Shown here piece after piece: positions 10,235 to 20,705 of a stretch of 64,000 nt of DNA. The stretch spans positions 35,406,713 to 35,470,712 of the forward strand of contig OX621240.1 in NCBI GenBank assembly GCA_951640165.1, given 5' to 3'. The notes below the pieces were generated by a model, which saw only the letters and a list, made by a program, of their open reading frames with translations, was not told the origin of the DNA and ran no database searches. The DNA comes from Pseudoips prasinana. Taxonomy: Eukaryota; Arthropoda; Insecta; Lepidoptera; Nolidae. Position 1 is the first letter of the stretch; each line of letters starts with the position of its first letter. Made by a program: the position numbers and the translations under genes.

Positions 10235-10445
10235 GTCAGAAGTCCAGTCAAGTTGGGCAAACGCCTCCCCCAAGAACCATCTAGCCATATATACAATATG
10301 CAATAATCCCCACGCTTGGCAGACGGGCAGACAGAAAGAAGCGGCAGCCCATCCTCTATCCTTCTACCCCTCCCACGGGATGAGACAGGGTGATGATATT
10401 CTGATATTTTCTGCCGTCAATAGACAGCAAAACCCTCATTCCTAA
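10235..10445 (-). repeat. LINE 3'-end family T, minus orientation
   Basis: Blocks cgcctcccccaaga, cacgcttggcagacgg and cccacgggatgagac appear in the same order as the reverse complement of 31430-31655. Related copies lie at 26690-26945 and 27010-27300. The copy at 31.4 kb ends in a GATGATGATG tail, the form of a target-primed LINE insertion. Confidence 0.55.
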
Positions 10446-10908
10446 CGCCATGAATATTACGCCGTACCATCTTCTGTTATGAATAGTTGAATATGAATAT
10501 CAAACCGATATCCATTGACATGGCATGACTGCCCTATTGTGTTCTACTATTCTATATCATAGTATATTCAAGTTTAATCGATGTCTATAGCTACGCTTTT
10601 GTCTGTGTTTAATTTGGCTTTTAAGTCATTTTAGACTTAGTTCAATTACGTTCAGCTATATTAGCGCCGAAAAAAAGATGAAGAGATAAAGTTGTCGGTC
10701 CCGGTTGTAGCCATTAGACAACAGTCGTTAAGCCATGTCAGAGGCCGACTGGGCGGCGTGAACAACTGACACCAGGGTAACCACTGCCCATACGATAAGC
10801 AAACAAGGAAGCCTAGTTATATCGTAATGAACGTGATTTCTATCAGTTTAAATTACTAGTATTTTTATAAATATAAAAATACCGTCAAAATAGAATTCTC
10901 ACTTCATC

Positions 10909-11008
10909 ATATTATCAGCCGAAAGATGTCCACTGCTGGACAAAGGCCTCCCCCAATGATCTTCACAATTGCCGGTCTTGCGCTATCGCATCCAGCCATT
11001 TACCGATT
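10909..11008 (-). repeat. RTE-type LINE 3' terminus (minus)
   Basis: The minus strand encodes the conserved C-terminal tail GEAFVQQWTSFG-like before an (ATG)n tail, here degraded (catcatattatcagccgaaagatgtcc). The same terminus occurs at 22470-22645, 28499-28552, 29632-29805 and 40797-40945. 5'-truncated and non-coding. Confidence 0.65.
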
Positions 11009-11026
11009 CTTATTTACCACTGAGAT

Positions 11027-11073
11027 AATCGTACGAAGTCAGTAACAATAAATGTTACTGATTTCGTACGATT
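11027..11073. repeat. Hairpin, arms 21 bp, 5-nt loop
   Basis: 11027-11047 pairs with 11053-11073 with one mismatch; the loop is ataaa. It sits just beyond the RTE-type 3' fragment and 29 bp before the Gypsy target site. Confidence 0.9.
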
Positions 11074-11106
11074 TCCACAATTCAAAGAAAGGAAACAAAT
11101 GCTACT

Positions 11107-11298
11107 TGTACTGTTCGTGCACTTAACTTGAAATATCGGCTCACTGCCTAACTCGCCGCACACGCGTCCGTCCAGCTTCGTGGTTCCAAGCAAAGTGAGT
11201 GAGGGAGGGGGAGTATGCCCCGCTCCCCACCATACTATAGCGTGCGGCGTGTACGCATGAGACGACAGAACTATATAGTATAATCTACATACACTACA
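11107..11298 (-). repeat. Gypsy 3' LTR (192 bp)
   Basis: On the minus strand this is the downstream LTR. It pairs with 16714-16906. The purine run adjacent on the coding strand (reverse complement of 11299-11312, AAATAAGGAAGAGA-like) is a good polypurine tract for plus-strand priming. Confidence 0.9.
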
Positions 11299-11703
11299 TC
11301 TCTTCCTTATTTTAATGAAAGTTTTAGATATAATAATAACTTTTATTATATTTAGTAACATCTTTATTAGAGCATCATAACAACCTTCTACATTTTAATT
11401 GACATCACAAAGGTAATATTTTTTCCAATATTCTGGTTTTAACACACTTTGTTATAACTAACTAATTTAATACTTCCTTCACTTCCCAATTAATCTTTTA
11501 TTATTAACATTTAACCTCATTACACTTCACTTGTTCCTGTTCCTAACTTCCTTCGCTTTTCTAAAGACAATTTATCAACTATAACTAACATCATGCTTCC
11601 TAGTTCTCAATTTTAAGCATAACCTAATCATCAGACTTTCATATATTTTAGTAATTTATTCTTCGTTAGCAAGTTCTTTGCTTCTAATTTATTACTTCTT
11701 AAA

Positions 11704-12108
11704 CTATAATTCTTCTAGTCCTCTTCTTCTCTTTCCGGAACTTCTGTTTCGTCCTCTCTTATAACTTTCCATTCTCCTTTTACCTTTTTTTAGGTGTACT
11801 ATATTTCGTCTCAAACATTGTCCTGTATCCTCGTTTTCTACCTCAACATCGCCTCCCATTCGTGATTTAACTGTATATTGTGTTGGTTCAAAGTTTGTAC
11901 TAAGTTTATTTGCTTTATTCATATCTTTGATATATACTTTCTCTCCTGGTTCTAGGTCAATATCTTGTGCTTTCCTTCTTCTGTCCGCGTACTCTCTCCC
12001 TCTTTCCTTCTGTTCTCTATCCTTGTCTCGTAAGTCCATGTCATCATTCCTATGCTCAACGTCATCGATCATAGGTATTTTATTCCTGATTTTCCTCTGG
12101 AAGAACAA
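11704..12108 (-). pseudogene. Gypsy integrase C-terminal region
   Basis: The reading 12108-11704 carries an acidic and lysine-rich stretch with LEPGEKVYIKD, the small beta-barrel segment that follows the catalytic core in Gypsy integrases, and ends in a very basic tail (GRNRSSGKRRRG) expected to bind DNA. It is offset in frame from the catalytic core (12569-12069), overlapping it by 40 bases, which indicates a frameshift near 12100. The polyprotein would end here, shortly before the 3' LTR. Confidence 0.75.
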
Positions 12109-12569
12109 CTCTGCTGGTGTTTTTCCTGTGACTGTATGGGGGTATTATTGTACATAGTCAGATAATCGACTAACGATTCTCTCCAGTGAATTTTATTCTC
12201 AGCCTGGCATATTCGTAGTCGTTTCAGTATACTTCTGTTCTGGCGCTCGACTTCTCCATTTTGTTGCGGCCAGTATGGAACAGAGTGATATAATTTTATG
12301 TCATTTTCCTTACAAAATGACTTAAATTGTTCGCTAACAAACTGTTTTCCGTTATCTGCCATTAAAGAAACTGGATACCCGAGCCTACTGAAAACTTCCC
12401 TCAGGAGTTTTATCATTTCCTTACTGGATATATCTCGACAAATCTTTATTTCTTGATATCTAGAGTAATAATCGACCACTACCAAAAGATAGTCGTTGGA
12501 TGGTAATGGTCCTAGAAGATCGATTGCAATATCAACCCATGGGTGTGATGGCAATTCTCTTCTTTTCAA
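12069..12569 (-). pseudogene. Gypsy integrase catalytic core
   Basis: Integrase inserts the reverse-transcribed DNA into the host chromosome. The catalytic D, D, E residues are visible in DIAIDLLGPLP, MADNGKQF and NGEVERQN, in the right order and spacing for an rve-type core. Just upstream (about 12790-12590, a different frame) lies the HHCC zinc-binding segment with HEGHPG and CKGC. The frame ends prematurely at 12069 by a shift into the C-terminal reading. Confidence 0.85.
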
Positions 12570-12787
12570 AGGGTGTGGTGCATTGTACAGACACGAGTGT
12601 GCATCCTTTACATGATTTAACCATCCTCTCTCTAGGCCACCACACTTTTGTTCTGAGTCTCGCTTTCATTGCCACGATACCTGGGTGTCCCTCATGCGCC
12701 GCTGATAGTACTCTGTTTCACAATACTTTTGGTATAACGATTTTAATTCCTCTGAGTAGAATTCCTTCGTGAAAGCAAAGTTCATTT

Positions 12788-13389
12788 TCAATCAGCTTGT
12801 AACATTTTACAGCTGCCATCCCACTTGCGCTCATGAACACCTTCTTTAACTTTTTGAATTTCTAGGTCTTCATTAGAACAACGTTTAATATCGCTCAATG
12901 ATACCGCTATGGGTCTAACATGCTCGATTATGTTTTGTACATAATCGACATTTGGGGCCCTATTTTCCGGGGTGAGTTTACATAGTCTAGAAAGAGGATC
13001 AGCAATGTTGTTTTTTCCTGGGCGATAAATAACCTTATACTGGTATGATTGTAACCGGAGCATCCATCTTTCGATTCTCGCACACGGTTTTGACTTTGGA
13101 CTAAATATCACTTCCAGAGGCTTGTGATCAGTCACCAAGTCGAATTCTTTTCCGTAAAGGAACATGTGGAAGTGTTCTACCGCCCATACCAGTGCTAATG
13201 CTTCTTTTCAGTCTGACAATAGCGGCGTTCGCAATCGGTAAGGGTTTTATTTCCAAATGCAATAACACGTGATCCAGAATCATTCTCCTGTACTAGAACA
13301 GCACCTATAGCAACCGGACTTGCATCGGCGAATACAAGTGTTCTATCTTGTACATTATAATAGCAAGTCAGATATGTCAGCAAGGTCAA
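12788..13389 (-). pseudogene. Gypsy RNase H region, two frames
   Basis: Two overlapping-order readings, 13389-13195 and 13165-12788, together cover the RNase H domain. The first has DRTLVFADASPVAIGAVL (catalytic Asp in ADAS). The second has FDLVTDHKPLEV (TDHKPL, a Ty3/Gypsy hallmark) and then the NNIADPLSRL end block. A frameshift near 13180 separates them. RNase H removes the RNA strand of the RNA-DNA hybrid during reverse transcription. Confidence 0.85.
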
Positions 13390-14356
13390 CTTTTAAAGAG
13401 TTAAAAGAAGCTTGCTGACTCTCTCCCCATAACTCACGTATATCAGCGTTTCTACCAAATTTATTACGAAGCAATTGTTTAAGAGGTTCTGTTTTTGTAG
13501 CTAAGTTAGGAATCCATTTGCCCACGTAATTTATCAAGCCCATAAAGCTTTGTAATTCAGAAACAGTGGTAGGAGCCCTAAATTTTTCAATGGTACTTAA
13601 GTATTTATCTAATGGTCTTATACCCTGTTTAGAAAGTTTGTGGCCTAAGAATTCTACTTCGTTGGTACTAAGAATACATTTTTCATGCCTTAATATAACA
13701 TTATTGGTTTCTAACACTTCAGTGACTTTTTCAAGTCTGGCATCATGTTCTGTTTGATTTTTTCCATACACTAAGATGTCATCAATGAAGTTAATAACCC
13801 CTTTACAAGGTAAGAAAATACGCTCAAGAGTTTTCTGAAATATTTCCGGAGCACAAGAAATACCGAACATCATCCTTTTGTACCGGTAAAGACCTTTGGC
13901 TGAGATGAACGTTGTAATGGATCTGGAATCTGGATGAAGTTCCAATTGGTGGAAAGCATCACAAATATCCAATTTACTGAAAATAACCGCATCTCTTATC
14001 TTCGGTAGCAACTGATCCATCGTCGGTAACGGGTGGTTTGCGCGTTTTATTGCTGAATTTGCTCGTCGCATATCTATACATAGGCGGATATCTCCATTCT
14101 ATTTCAATATTGGAACTATAGGCGATATCCATTCTAAAGGGCCATCAACTTTTTCAATTATGTCTTTTTCAAGAAGTTCATTTATTTTAGCATTAACTTT
14201 GCCTTCTAGAGGAATTGGTATACGTCTATAAGGCTGTGCAATTGGTTTTACTTTATCATCTATTGGAATGTGTATTAGAACATTTTTGAATTTTGGAAAT
14301 ACTTTACTTTGTATCTCATTTACTGCTACACCAATCCTTAATACTCCTAAAGCCAA
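13355..14356 (-). pseudogene. Gypsy reverse transcriptase, two frames
   Basis: The N-terminal fingers are read from 14356-14099 and the palm from 14071-13355. Landmarks are LPTMDQLLPKI, FSKLDICDAFHQL (first catalytic Asp), the MMFGISCAPEIFQ block and FIDDILVY. The active-site box is FIDD rather than YVDD/YMDD, a form frequent in Ty3/Gypsy RTs. A frame break at about 14090 separates the pieces. Confidence 0.88.
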
Positions 14357-14410
14357 GGCTCTCGCTTTTCCTAATAAATTTCTAGTGCCATTTTCAACTA
14401 CGTAGAAAAT

Positions 14411-14923
14411 TTAATGCTGAGTTTTTCCTGCAAGTTCTATTGAAGATTTAAAAGCTCCTAACAACTTTAGAGGAGAATCGGATCCATATTCATAAAATCT
14501 TTTTCTTGGATTTTGCGTTTGTTCCATTACTTTTATCTTATTTCTCTTCATAACACTCCAAGATTTACTTGTAATTAAATTGTACTTGCAGCCGGAATCA
14601 ATCAACATGTCGATTTCCACGCCTCCTATTTTACAGATTACAATATCATTGTTGTTCATGTTAAACACATAATCAATTTCTTCATCTGAATTACAATTTT
14701 TTTGTTCGTCTATGTTGTTAGTATCTTTTCTCGGTCTCTTGAATTTCTTTGTATCTTTATTGCGTGTTTGTTTTGCGTCTTCTTCTAGTTTCCTTTTTAG
14801 CGGGTTTGTCTTGCACTGCAGTTTGAAATGCCCGATTCTTCCACATTTTGTGCACTTCTTTCCCCTTGCTGGACATTTCTCATCGTATGCTAAGTGATTC
14901 CACCCGACACATCGAAAAGACTA
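14411..14923 (-). pseudogene. Gypsy zinc knuckles and protease
   Basis: About 14925-14670 encodes two cysteine motifs: a degraded first knuckle and an intact CTKCGRIGHFKLQC (C-x2-C-x4-H-x4-C), which would bind element RNA. The reading 14668-14411 continues with an aspartic protease, active site MLIDSGCKYNLI (DSG), which would cleave the polyprotein as a dimer. A frameshift near 14920 separates this from gag and another break follows the protease. Confidence 0.8.
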
Positions 14924-15550
14924 TCATTTTCCTCTTTGATTTTTATTCTTAATGTTACCTTCCACTTGATTTACTTCTTGATTCATTTTCTGTTTTTGAC
15001 TAAAATCTTCTAATTGTCTGTTTATTACTTCTAACGCATTTCCTTCAGCTATAACATCTTCAAGAGTCATTTTATCTCCATTTTTTAAGATTTTCTTCCT
15101 TAATTCTTCTGAACTGCATCTGTCAGTAATCTGATCCAGGAGCTGGTCGTCTACATCAGCGAATTTGCATTTAGCAGCTTGTTGCCGCAACCAGACAACG
15201 AATTTTTCAAACTTCTCGTTTTCTTCCTGCTTTATTAATCTAAACACGTGCCTTTCAAATCTTTTACTTTGTTTGGGTGCAAAATACTTATCCAGTTTCT
15301 TAATTGCCATTTTAAAAACATCTGTTTCAGCTTCTGGGGTATTCGTTGTGGCTTCGTCAGGAATGTTATAAAATATTTCTTGTAATTCTGGCCCACCCCA
15401 ATGTAAAAGACTTGCTCGCTTCTGACTTGGTGTAGTAACATTTGCAGCTTCTAGGTATACGTAAAAGCTCCTTTTCCATCGTTCCCATCTTACGCAGACC
15501 GATGTCACCTCACCCTCGCAGTCAAATTTTTCTAACGTTAGGTTTGCCAT
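14924..15550 (-). CDS. Gypsy gag (208 aa), capsid-like
   Basis: Begins with ATG at 15550, about 1.16 kb downstream of the 5' LTR. The protein contains the W-x2-W capsid signature (RWERWKRSF), a helical centre with LHWGGPELQEIF, and a charged C-terminal part rich in Gln, Asn and Lys. Gag would form cytoplasmic particles around element RNA. The zinc knuckles that should follow are shifted out of frame at about 14920, so this ORF ends early. I call it gag from position and composition. Confidence 0.75.
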   Translation of the reverse strand: MANLTLEKFDCEGEVTSVCVRWERWKRSFYVYLEAANVTTPSQKRASLLHWGGPELQEIFYNIPDEATTNTPEAETDVFKMAIKKLDKYFAPKQSKRFERHVFRLIKQEENEKFEKFVVWLRQQAAKCKFADVDDQLLDQITDRCSSEELRKKILKNGDKMTLEDVIAEGNALEVINRQLEDFSQKQKMNQEVNQVEGNIKNKNQRGK

Positions 15551-16713
15551 TGTTACCTGTAAATAACGAAATAGGTCACAAAACGGGCACCATCCGTTCT
15601 ATGACTTCAGAAAATACATTTATGAAAGCTTCCATCATCACTTATCATAATACTTCTGGTCATGAACAGGCATCGTACGTTTTGACCAACAACATTCATC
15701 ATAATACTTTTGGTCATGAAAGGGCATCATCCGTTCTGATCAACTTTTACGAAAGCTTCCATCATCACTCATCCTAATACTTCTAGTCATGAACCGGCAT
15801 CATCCGTTCTGACCAACATAATTCATCTTAATACTTCTACCTAGTCATGAACGGCATCATCCGTTCTGACTAACCTTTACGAAAGCTTCAATCATTACTG
15901 ATCATAACACTTCTAGCCATGAACGGGCATCATCCGTTCTGACTAACTTCCCTATGTACGCAATGTAACCGTAATAATCAACACCTTATCACTCAGAATA
16001 TGTAAACAATACGGCATCAACCGTTTTGTTCTACAATAAAACAATCATCTTTTCAAGTTTTAAGCAACAGACATCAGATACTCTGTATTTAACTAATTAC
16101 GATAAAAACATATTTCAAATAATAAATACTCACAATGGAAACATAATGCAATAATATAAAGCTGTTAAATTGTTATATAGATCAGAAATCAACAGACATT
16201 TAACCGGGACTCGAGCCCGATAGACTAGTGGGTAGGTACGACAAAAACATACTTCAAATGTTTGTTTCCATTTAGCACTGTATTTGTTAAAATGTAATTT
16301 GAATAATGTTTATATATGCTACAAAATGTAGACGTTAGATGGTATTGTTTACATAGTTACGTAACAACTTCCTTTTACGTTTTAACATGAACTTATCACA
16401 TGATAAAATAAAAATGTTTAAAACTATATGATACTACCCATGTTTATATAAATAAAAATGACCAAGCTATGCATTATCATCAACGTATATTATAAATATT
16501 TAAGTCATGTCCTTCTTCCCGCAAAAGTTAATTATTCACAACGACAAAGCAAAGTTTTGTTGTAGTAAATAACCCACGTTAAATTATTATGAACTTGCAC
16601 ACCAATATTAGGTTTTCTTTATAACCTTTCCTTACTAGAAAAATAAACGTTGACAATTTTGCATTTTTTCAATCAGAAAAAAAACACAGTACTTACAATA
16701 CTCGTCGCCAAAA
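15551..16713 (-). promoter_or_regulatory. Gypsy untranslated leader with tandem repeats
   Basis: About 1.16 kb between the 5' LTR and gag. The half nearest gag (about 15590-16030) repeats the core gcatcatccgttctgac at least five times, roughly 55-75 bp apart, alternating with tttacgaaagcttc and aatacttctag blocks. Next to the LTR, the coding strand reads TTTTGGCGACGAG, a plausible tRNA primer-binding site starting with TGG. The remainder is AT-rich and non-coding. Confidence 0.65.
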
Positions 16714-16906
16714 TGTACTATTCGTGCACTTAACTTGAAATATCGGCTCACTGCCTAACTCGCCGCACACGCGTCCGTCCAGCTTCGTGGTTCCAAGCAA
16801 AGTGAGTGAGGGAGGGGGAGTATGCCCCGTTCCCCCACCATACTATAGCGTGCGGCGTGTACGCATGAGACGACAGAACTATATAGTATAATCTATATAC
16901 ACTACA
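16714..16906 (-). repeat. Gypsy 5' LTR (193 bp)
   Basis: On the minus strand this is the upstream LTR. It matches 11107-11298 except for about three substitutions and one extra C. GC-rich blocks with gcgtgcggcgtgtacgc lie upstream of an actatatagtataat stretch, which may contain the core promoter. Confidence 0.9.
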
Positions 16907-16911
16907 CTACT

Positions 16912-17149
16912 CAATTGGATACTGTTCGACTGGTCTGGATATCTCTCATGCATGTACCTGTTATTGATATTGAGATATCTGTTATTTAATAGAGCATAGA
17001 TACATGTACACACAGATCCACTAACGTTAAAATTTATGGTATATTCTGAATTGAGCTCAATTCCGAGTGTACCATAGATGTACATAAAATAAGTGTTTAG
17101 TATACGTTTTTGCTAGTTTTTAACTCGCGTCCAAAATTAGGTAGTTATC
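16912..17149. other. No recognised feature
   Basis: AT-rich flank right of the Gypsy target duplication. No element or tandem repeat noticed. Confidence 0.4.
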
Positions 17150-17388
17150 ACACACGGCCATCTGATCCCAAACTAAGCAGAACTTGTACTATGGAAACCA
17201 GATAACTGATATACTACAAATACTAGTTTTCTTTTTTAAATACATATTTATATAGATAATTTACACCCAGACACAGACAGACATGTTCATGCACACAAAT
17301 ATCTGTCCCGGGTGGGAATCGAAGCCACGACCTGCGGCGTGAAAGGCAGCGTGTCTACCAACCAAGCCAACAGGTCCGTCAATGATAA
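17150..17388 (-). mobile_element. SINE family S2 copy (tRNA-derived head), minus
   Basis: On the minus strand: a tRNA-like head with A-box-like ttggttggtag and B-box-like ggtcgtggcttcgattcc, then the body gacagatatttgtgtgcatgaacatgtctg ... cagttatctggtttccatagtacaag. Other S2-type copies lie at 23700, 24285, 50385, 50555, 57535 and 63540. Confidence 0.7.
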
Positions 17389-17571
17389 TACACTATTAGT
17401 CCATTGTTAGTGAAAATTTGATTTTTAGGGAGCTATTACGTTTTAGTTTTATAGCATTATTTGCAATGTAAAGCGTAATTATAATTATAGATTAAATTAT
17501 ACTTCCCATTTATTGAAAATAGATAGGGTAGCATTCGTAATGTTCATTTCAATTTTAATTATTATGTTATA

Positions 17572-17771
17572 TTAGCTGTGCCCCGCGGTTTTACACGCGT
17601 TATATTTTATAAATTATAGCCTATGTGTTAATCCAGGGTGTCAGCTATCTCCATATCGAATTATATTAAACCGCTCCAGCCGTGGAAGTTAGACGTGAAG
17701 AAATAACAAACATACACACTCACACGCGCACACACTCACACACAACTTTGGCCTGTATCATATTAGTGTGA
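17572..17771 (-). mobile_element. Helitron-like non-autonomous element, minus
   Basis: Minus strand starts TCACACTAATA and ends cggggcacagCTAA (CTRR), with a short GC hairpin (about cgcgtgtaaaaccgcgg) a few bases before the end, as in Helitrons. It carries a cacacactcacacg microsatellite at 17708-17745. The family recurs at 22.7, 23.15, 25.6, 41.7, 46.0 and 56.4 kb. Confidence 0.5.
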
Positions 17772-18415
17772 TTATTATTATTATATTGAATTCTAGGTGA
17801 TTGTATGTTGTAACCTATTAAAAAAAAGGGAGTTGTCAATTCATCTGTAATTTTTTATGGTTGTAATTTTACAAACCAGTTTATGTTTTTGAACCTTTTT
17901 TTAAAATTATTAATTGTTAGGAAAGCCTTTCTGTATAGTCCCTATAAACATTATGTTCAAATTAATCGGAATAATGAAAAGTTAGTTGGTTCTTTGTTAT
18001 TTGAAATACCTAGTAATTATTTTAACGAGTTATCCCAAAATATGTTAGTTCACGTTATAGATAACAATCTTAGCTTTCCAGAAATTAACTCAATGCTGTA
18101 CTAGATGTTATTATTGTATAGATGTATTAAATAAACTTTAACTCCAACCCTGAAAATTTTAATCAAGATATTAATTAAGTCCCTTTCGTTAAGAAATTAG
18201 AAAACGTTTTCAACATTAAATTATTTAGGTTTCATAAGCTGATTGTACTGCCATGATAGGTCAAAAATATGAGAAAAGAAAACATATCCATCTTTGAAAT
18301 GTAAACACCGTATGCTTAATTTACGATTTTGAGGATTAATATATTGATGTCCCAACCGGAGCCTGGTAAAAAACTATTGAATTATTCTTAAAATCGACGC
18401 TGAGTTGGAATTCCT
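17772..18415. other. AT-rich; short open stretch, unassigned
   Basis: An open stretch at 17883-18104 (plus, 73 codons) ends in TAG and is followed by an AATAAA at about 18130. This resembles the end of a retroelement ORF, but I do not recognise the protein. The rest shows nothing. Confidence 0.3.
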
Positions 18416-18774
18416 GACTGCCTCGTTGGTCTAGCGGTAGCGTGTTCACCCGCAGAGAACGAGGTCCTGGGTTCAAATCCCGGATCAGACCAATCGTGAT
18501 TTTGGGACTTTTCTGTAGAAACAAAAAATTCTCCTAATCAGCCCGAAGTCTGGGAGTTGGAGGTATTATACCCCCGTGTCACGGAGAGCATGTAAAGCCG
18601 TCGGTCCTGTTCCTGACCTATTTCCGGTCGTGTGGCTAAGCGTCCCATCGGATCATGAGAGTGATGGAATAGAAAGTGCTCCTGTGTTTGCGCACACACT
18701 TGGCTTGGCTAAACTCTATTGAGACTGGCCGCCGTGGTCGAAATTCGGTAAGCAGGACATTATTATTATTATTC
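18416..18774 (+). mobile_element. SINE family S1 copy (tRNA-derived head)
   Basis: The head has an A-box-like ggtctagcggtagc and B-box ggttcaaatcc. The body is agcccgaagtctgggagttgg ... gagagcatgtaaagccgtcgg ... gtgtttgcgcacacacttg, and the end is attgagactggccgccgtgg plus an ATT repeat tail. The best copy of this family is at 55782-56155. Confidence 0.8.
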
Positions 18775-19004
18775 CTAAGTAAGTCAAAATAACTGACCAA
18801 ATTTCATGTGTTCAGCCCATGATGCATAGTTCCACCATGGAATCCTTTTTTTTAAACTATAAGCAACCAATGCGATTACTGCAGTAACTCATTATGTTTG
18901 AGATGTTACGAACCCAACACGTGGTATATATAGTACCTACGTTCCCCATAGATTCAAATATTAAAATTAGGTATTAAATATTGGGTACGGCGGCTAATCA
19001 TAAT

Positions 19005-19205
19005 TCACAATAACTTAATACAAGCTAGCTTAATATCACTACCATTATAAAATAAATTGTATAAATGTTTTAACATTCCGTGAACCTAAATATATGTAAT
19101 AAGTAACTAGAAATAATAACTGTATTACTACAAACGTGTTCTGACTATGTACAAGCGCTTTTTTAAAGTCTACGTGAATAAAATCCTTTTTAATTTATTC
19201 ATTTT
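19005..19205 (+). repeat. About 190-bp repeat, left copy
   Basis: Shares with 20500-20705, in the same order, ataactt-atac-agctagct, ttataaaataaatt-tataaatgttttaa, tactagaaataataa and gttctgacta-ttacaagcgctttttt-aaagtctacgtgaataaaa. Roughly 85% alike by eye. The two copies flank 1.3 kb that includes a GC-rich MITE. Confidence 0.7.
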
Positions 19206-19253
19206 ATTTAAAATCACTATGGATACGAGTCAACTACGAAAAATATATATAAA

Positions 19254-19500
19254 GCTGATTTCAGAGTCGCGCTGGCGAGCGGCGCCGTCCGAACGCGCGC
19301 GCTTGCAATTATACTAGATAGTAGTTGCGTTTCAGTCACGCAGTTCAAGCGCGCCGCGTGTTAGACGCGTGCCGTCGGCCAGCGCTGCCCGAGCTCCTCT
19401 ACTGGCAGCTAGCGCTCAGAGTGACGCGTCTCGCACGCGGCTGTTGAGACGCGCTGGCCGCCGGCGCGTGCCGCGCGCGTCACTCTGAAATCAGTCTTAG
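19254..19500. mobile_element. GC-rich foldback MITE
   Basis: Ends are inverted: left ctgatttcagagtcgcgc, right gcgtcactctgaaatcag. The ~215-bp interior is extremely GC-rich (cgcgcg, gccgccggcgcg runs) in an AT-rich neighbourhood. It has no ORF. Target duplication not resolved. Confidence 0.65.
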
Positions 19501-20499
19501 TGGAACGTGTGTTTCTTTTTAAACATGACGACTGGAGTTAACCCATGAGGCTTTCACTACTTCACCGGAATATACAGGTGAGCGTGGGCTCGAACCGTCT
19601 AGCAAATTTAAACTACAAACTAAGTACCCGCGCTGGAGGGCACCCTCTTTGGGATTCAAACTTCGACTCTGGGTGGTTACTGGCGGGGAGATGCGAGAGG
19701 GCGTGTCGTTTTAGGGATGTTTTGTGCAACTTTCGCTCTAAGTTAATAAGCGACGCGGGCCGCTCTTCCGGTTTAGTTCCGGAGAGGGCATTTCATCGAT
19801 TTGAATGCAAACTAAGGGTCATGGAGGACGCTAGTGATCGGTCGTGGAAAAGTGTGTGCGAAAACACATATGTACTCTCTAATTCCACACTTTCATGATC
19901 CCATGGAATATTCTTAAGACACGACCTTAACGCGCTTCCGAAGGCACAAACGTAAAATACCGCTAGTTTCCAGATTTAGAGCTGCGGGTTTTTATGTTAA
20001 AGTAAAACAACAATATAAGTTTTGCCCCGACCCGGATTCCCATGACCACATTATTTGTGGTTCAACGTGCTACCAATAGGTCAACGAGGAAGTCCTTTTA
20101 ATACGTTGAACGCCATATAAAAAACGGGTACTTATTTCCGTTTAGGCCATGGGGCTCACCGGTGAGCCTTACTTTGCTGATCCATCCAGCCACGGTGGTC
20201 ACCCGTGAGTGTATGAAAATAATTGATAAAGTCCGGCAGTCACAACTAAGACACTAATTCGCCGGAGCTTCTCAACTGGGCCGTGTTGAAACCGGTAGTA
20301 GAGACACCCGCTGAGTTTGTTTCGCTGGGTCTTCTCAGTTGGGGCGCATTGGATCCGGTGGTAGCATTAAAGCGCGACCGTCGTTATTAACACAAGGTCC
20401 GTCATAATAATAACACCTTAATATAGACAGAACCATTGACAATATGTATTAAAATATTAGACTTAAACTAGATAATTAAACTTAAACATAATCCTTGAC
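19501..20499. other. Repeat-like unique-looking stretch
   Basis: Includes a tRNA-like block on the minus strand at about 20010-20110 (ggtagcacgttgaa, ctcgttgacc) and a block at 20240-20370 (cgccggagcttctcaact ... ctgagtttgtttcgctgggtcttctcag) of the type found at LINE/SINE ends. An open stretch at 19545-19898 is not recognisable as a protein. Confidence 0.35.
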
Positions 20500-20705
20500 A
20501 ATAACTTGATACGAGCTAGCTAAATATCATAGCTGTTATAAAATAAATTTTATAAATGTTTTAATACAATCAATACAATGTGTACCTAAATATCTATGTT
20601 ACTAGAAATAATAATGTATACAACTATAATACTACAAACATGTTCTGACTATTTACAAGCGCTTTTTTTAAAGTCTACGTGAATAAAAACCTTTTTTATT
20701 TTATT
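20500..20705 (+). repeat. About 190-bp repeat, right copy
   Basis: Direct copy of 19005-19205; see there. Confidence 0.7.

Larger units (their letters stand above)
11107..16906 (-). mobile_element. Gypsy-type LTR retrotransposon, structurally complete, coding dead
   Basis: The element is bounded by direct LTRs starting TGTACT and ending ACTACA (TG...CA) and by a 5-bp target duplication, ctact (11102-11106 and 16907-16911). Minus-strand reading gives gag, zinc knuckles, protease, RT, RNase H, integrase in the Ty3/Gypsy order. No envelope-like ORF is present. The frame is broken at several points (near 14920, 14400, 14090, 13380, 13180, 12780 and 12100), so it is not autonomous. The two LTRs differ at about three bases plus one indel, indicating a fairly young insertion. 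Confidence 0.9.

Noticed and set aside
15590..16030. Regularly spaced repeats suggesting a CRISPR array
   Set aside because: Eukaryotic context, imperfect repeats, alternating spacing and position inside an LTR-retrotransposon leader; no cas genes.
11107..16906. An endogenous virus with envelope
   Set aside because: No envelope-like ORF, signal peptide or membrane segment between integrase and the 3' LTR; plain Gypsy-type retrotransposon.
18416..18492. Possible tRNA gene (A- and B-box, ggttcaaatcc)
   Set aside because: No full cloverleaf that I could fold and the sequence continues into a repeated SINE body; the same applies at 55782, 57535, 50555, 31141 and 63870.
19545..19898. 117-codon plus-strand ORF as a gene
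   Set aside because: No recognisable domain, in a repeat-rich interval; composition consistent with chance in a GC-rich neighbourhood.
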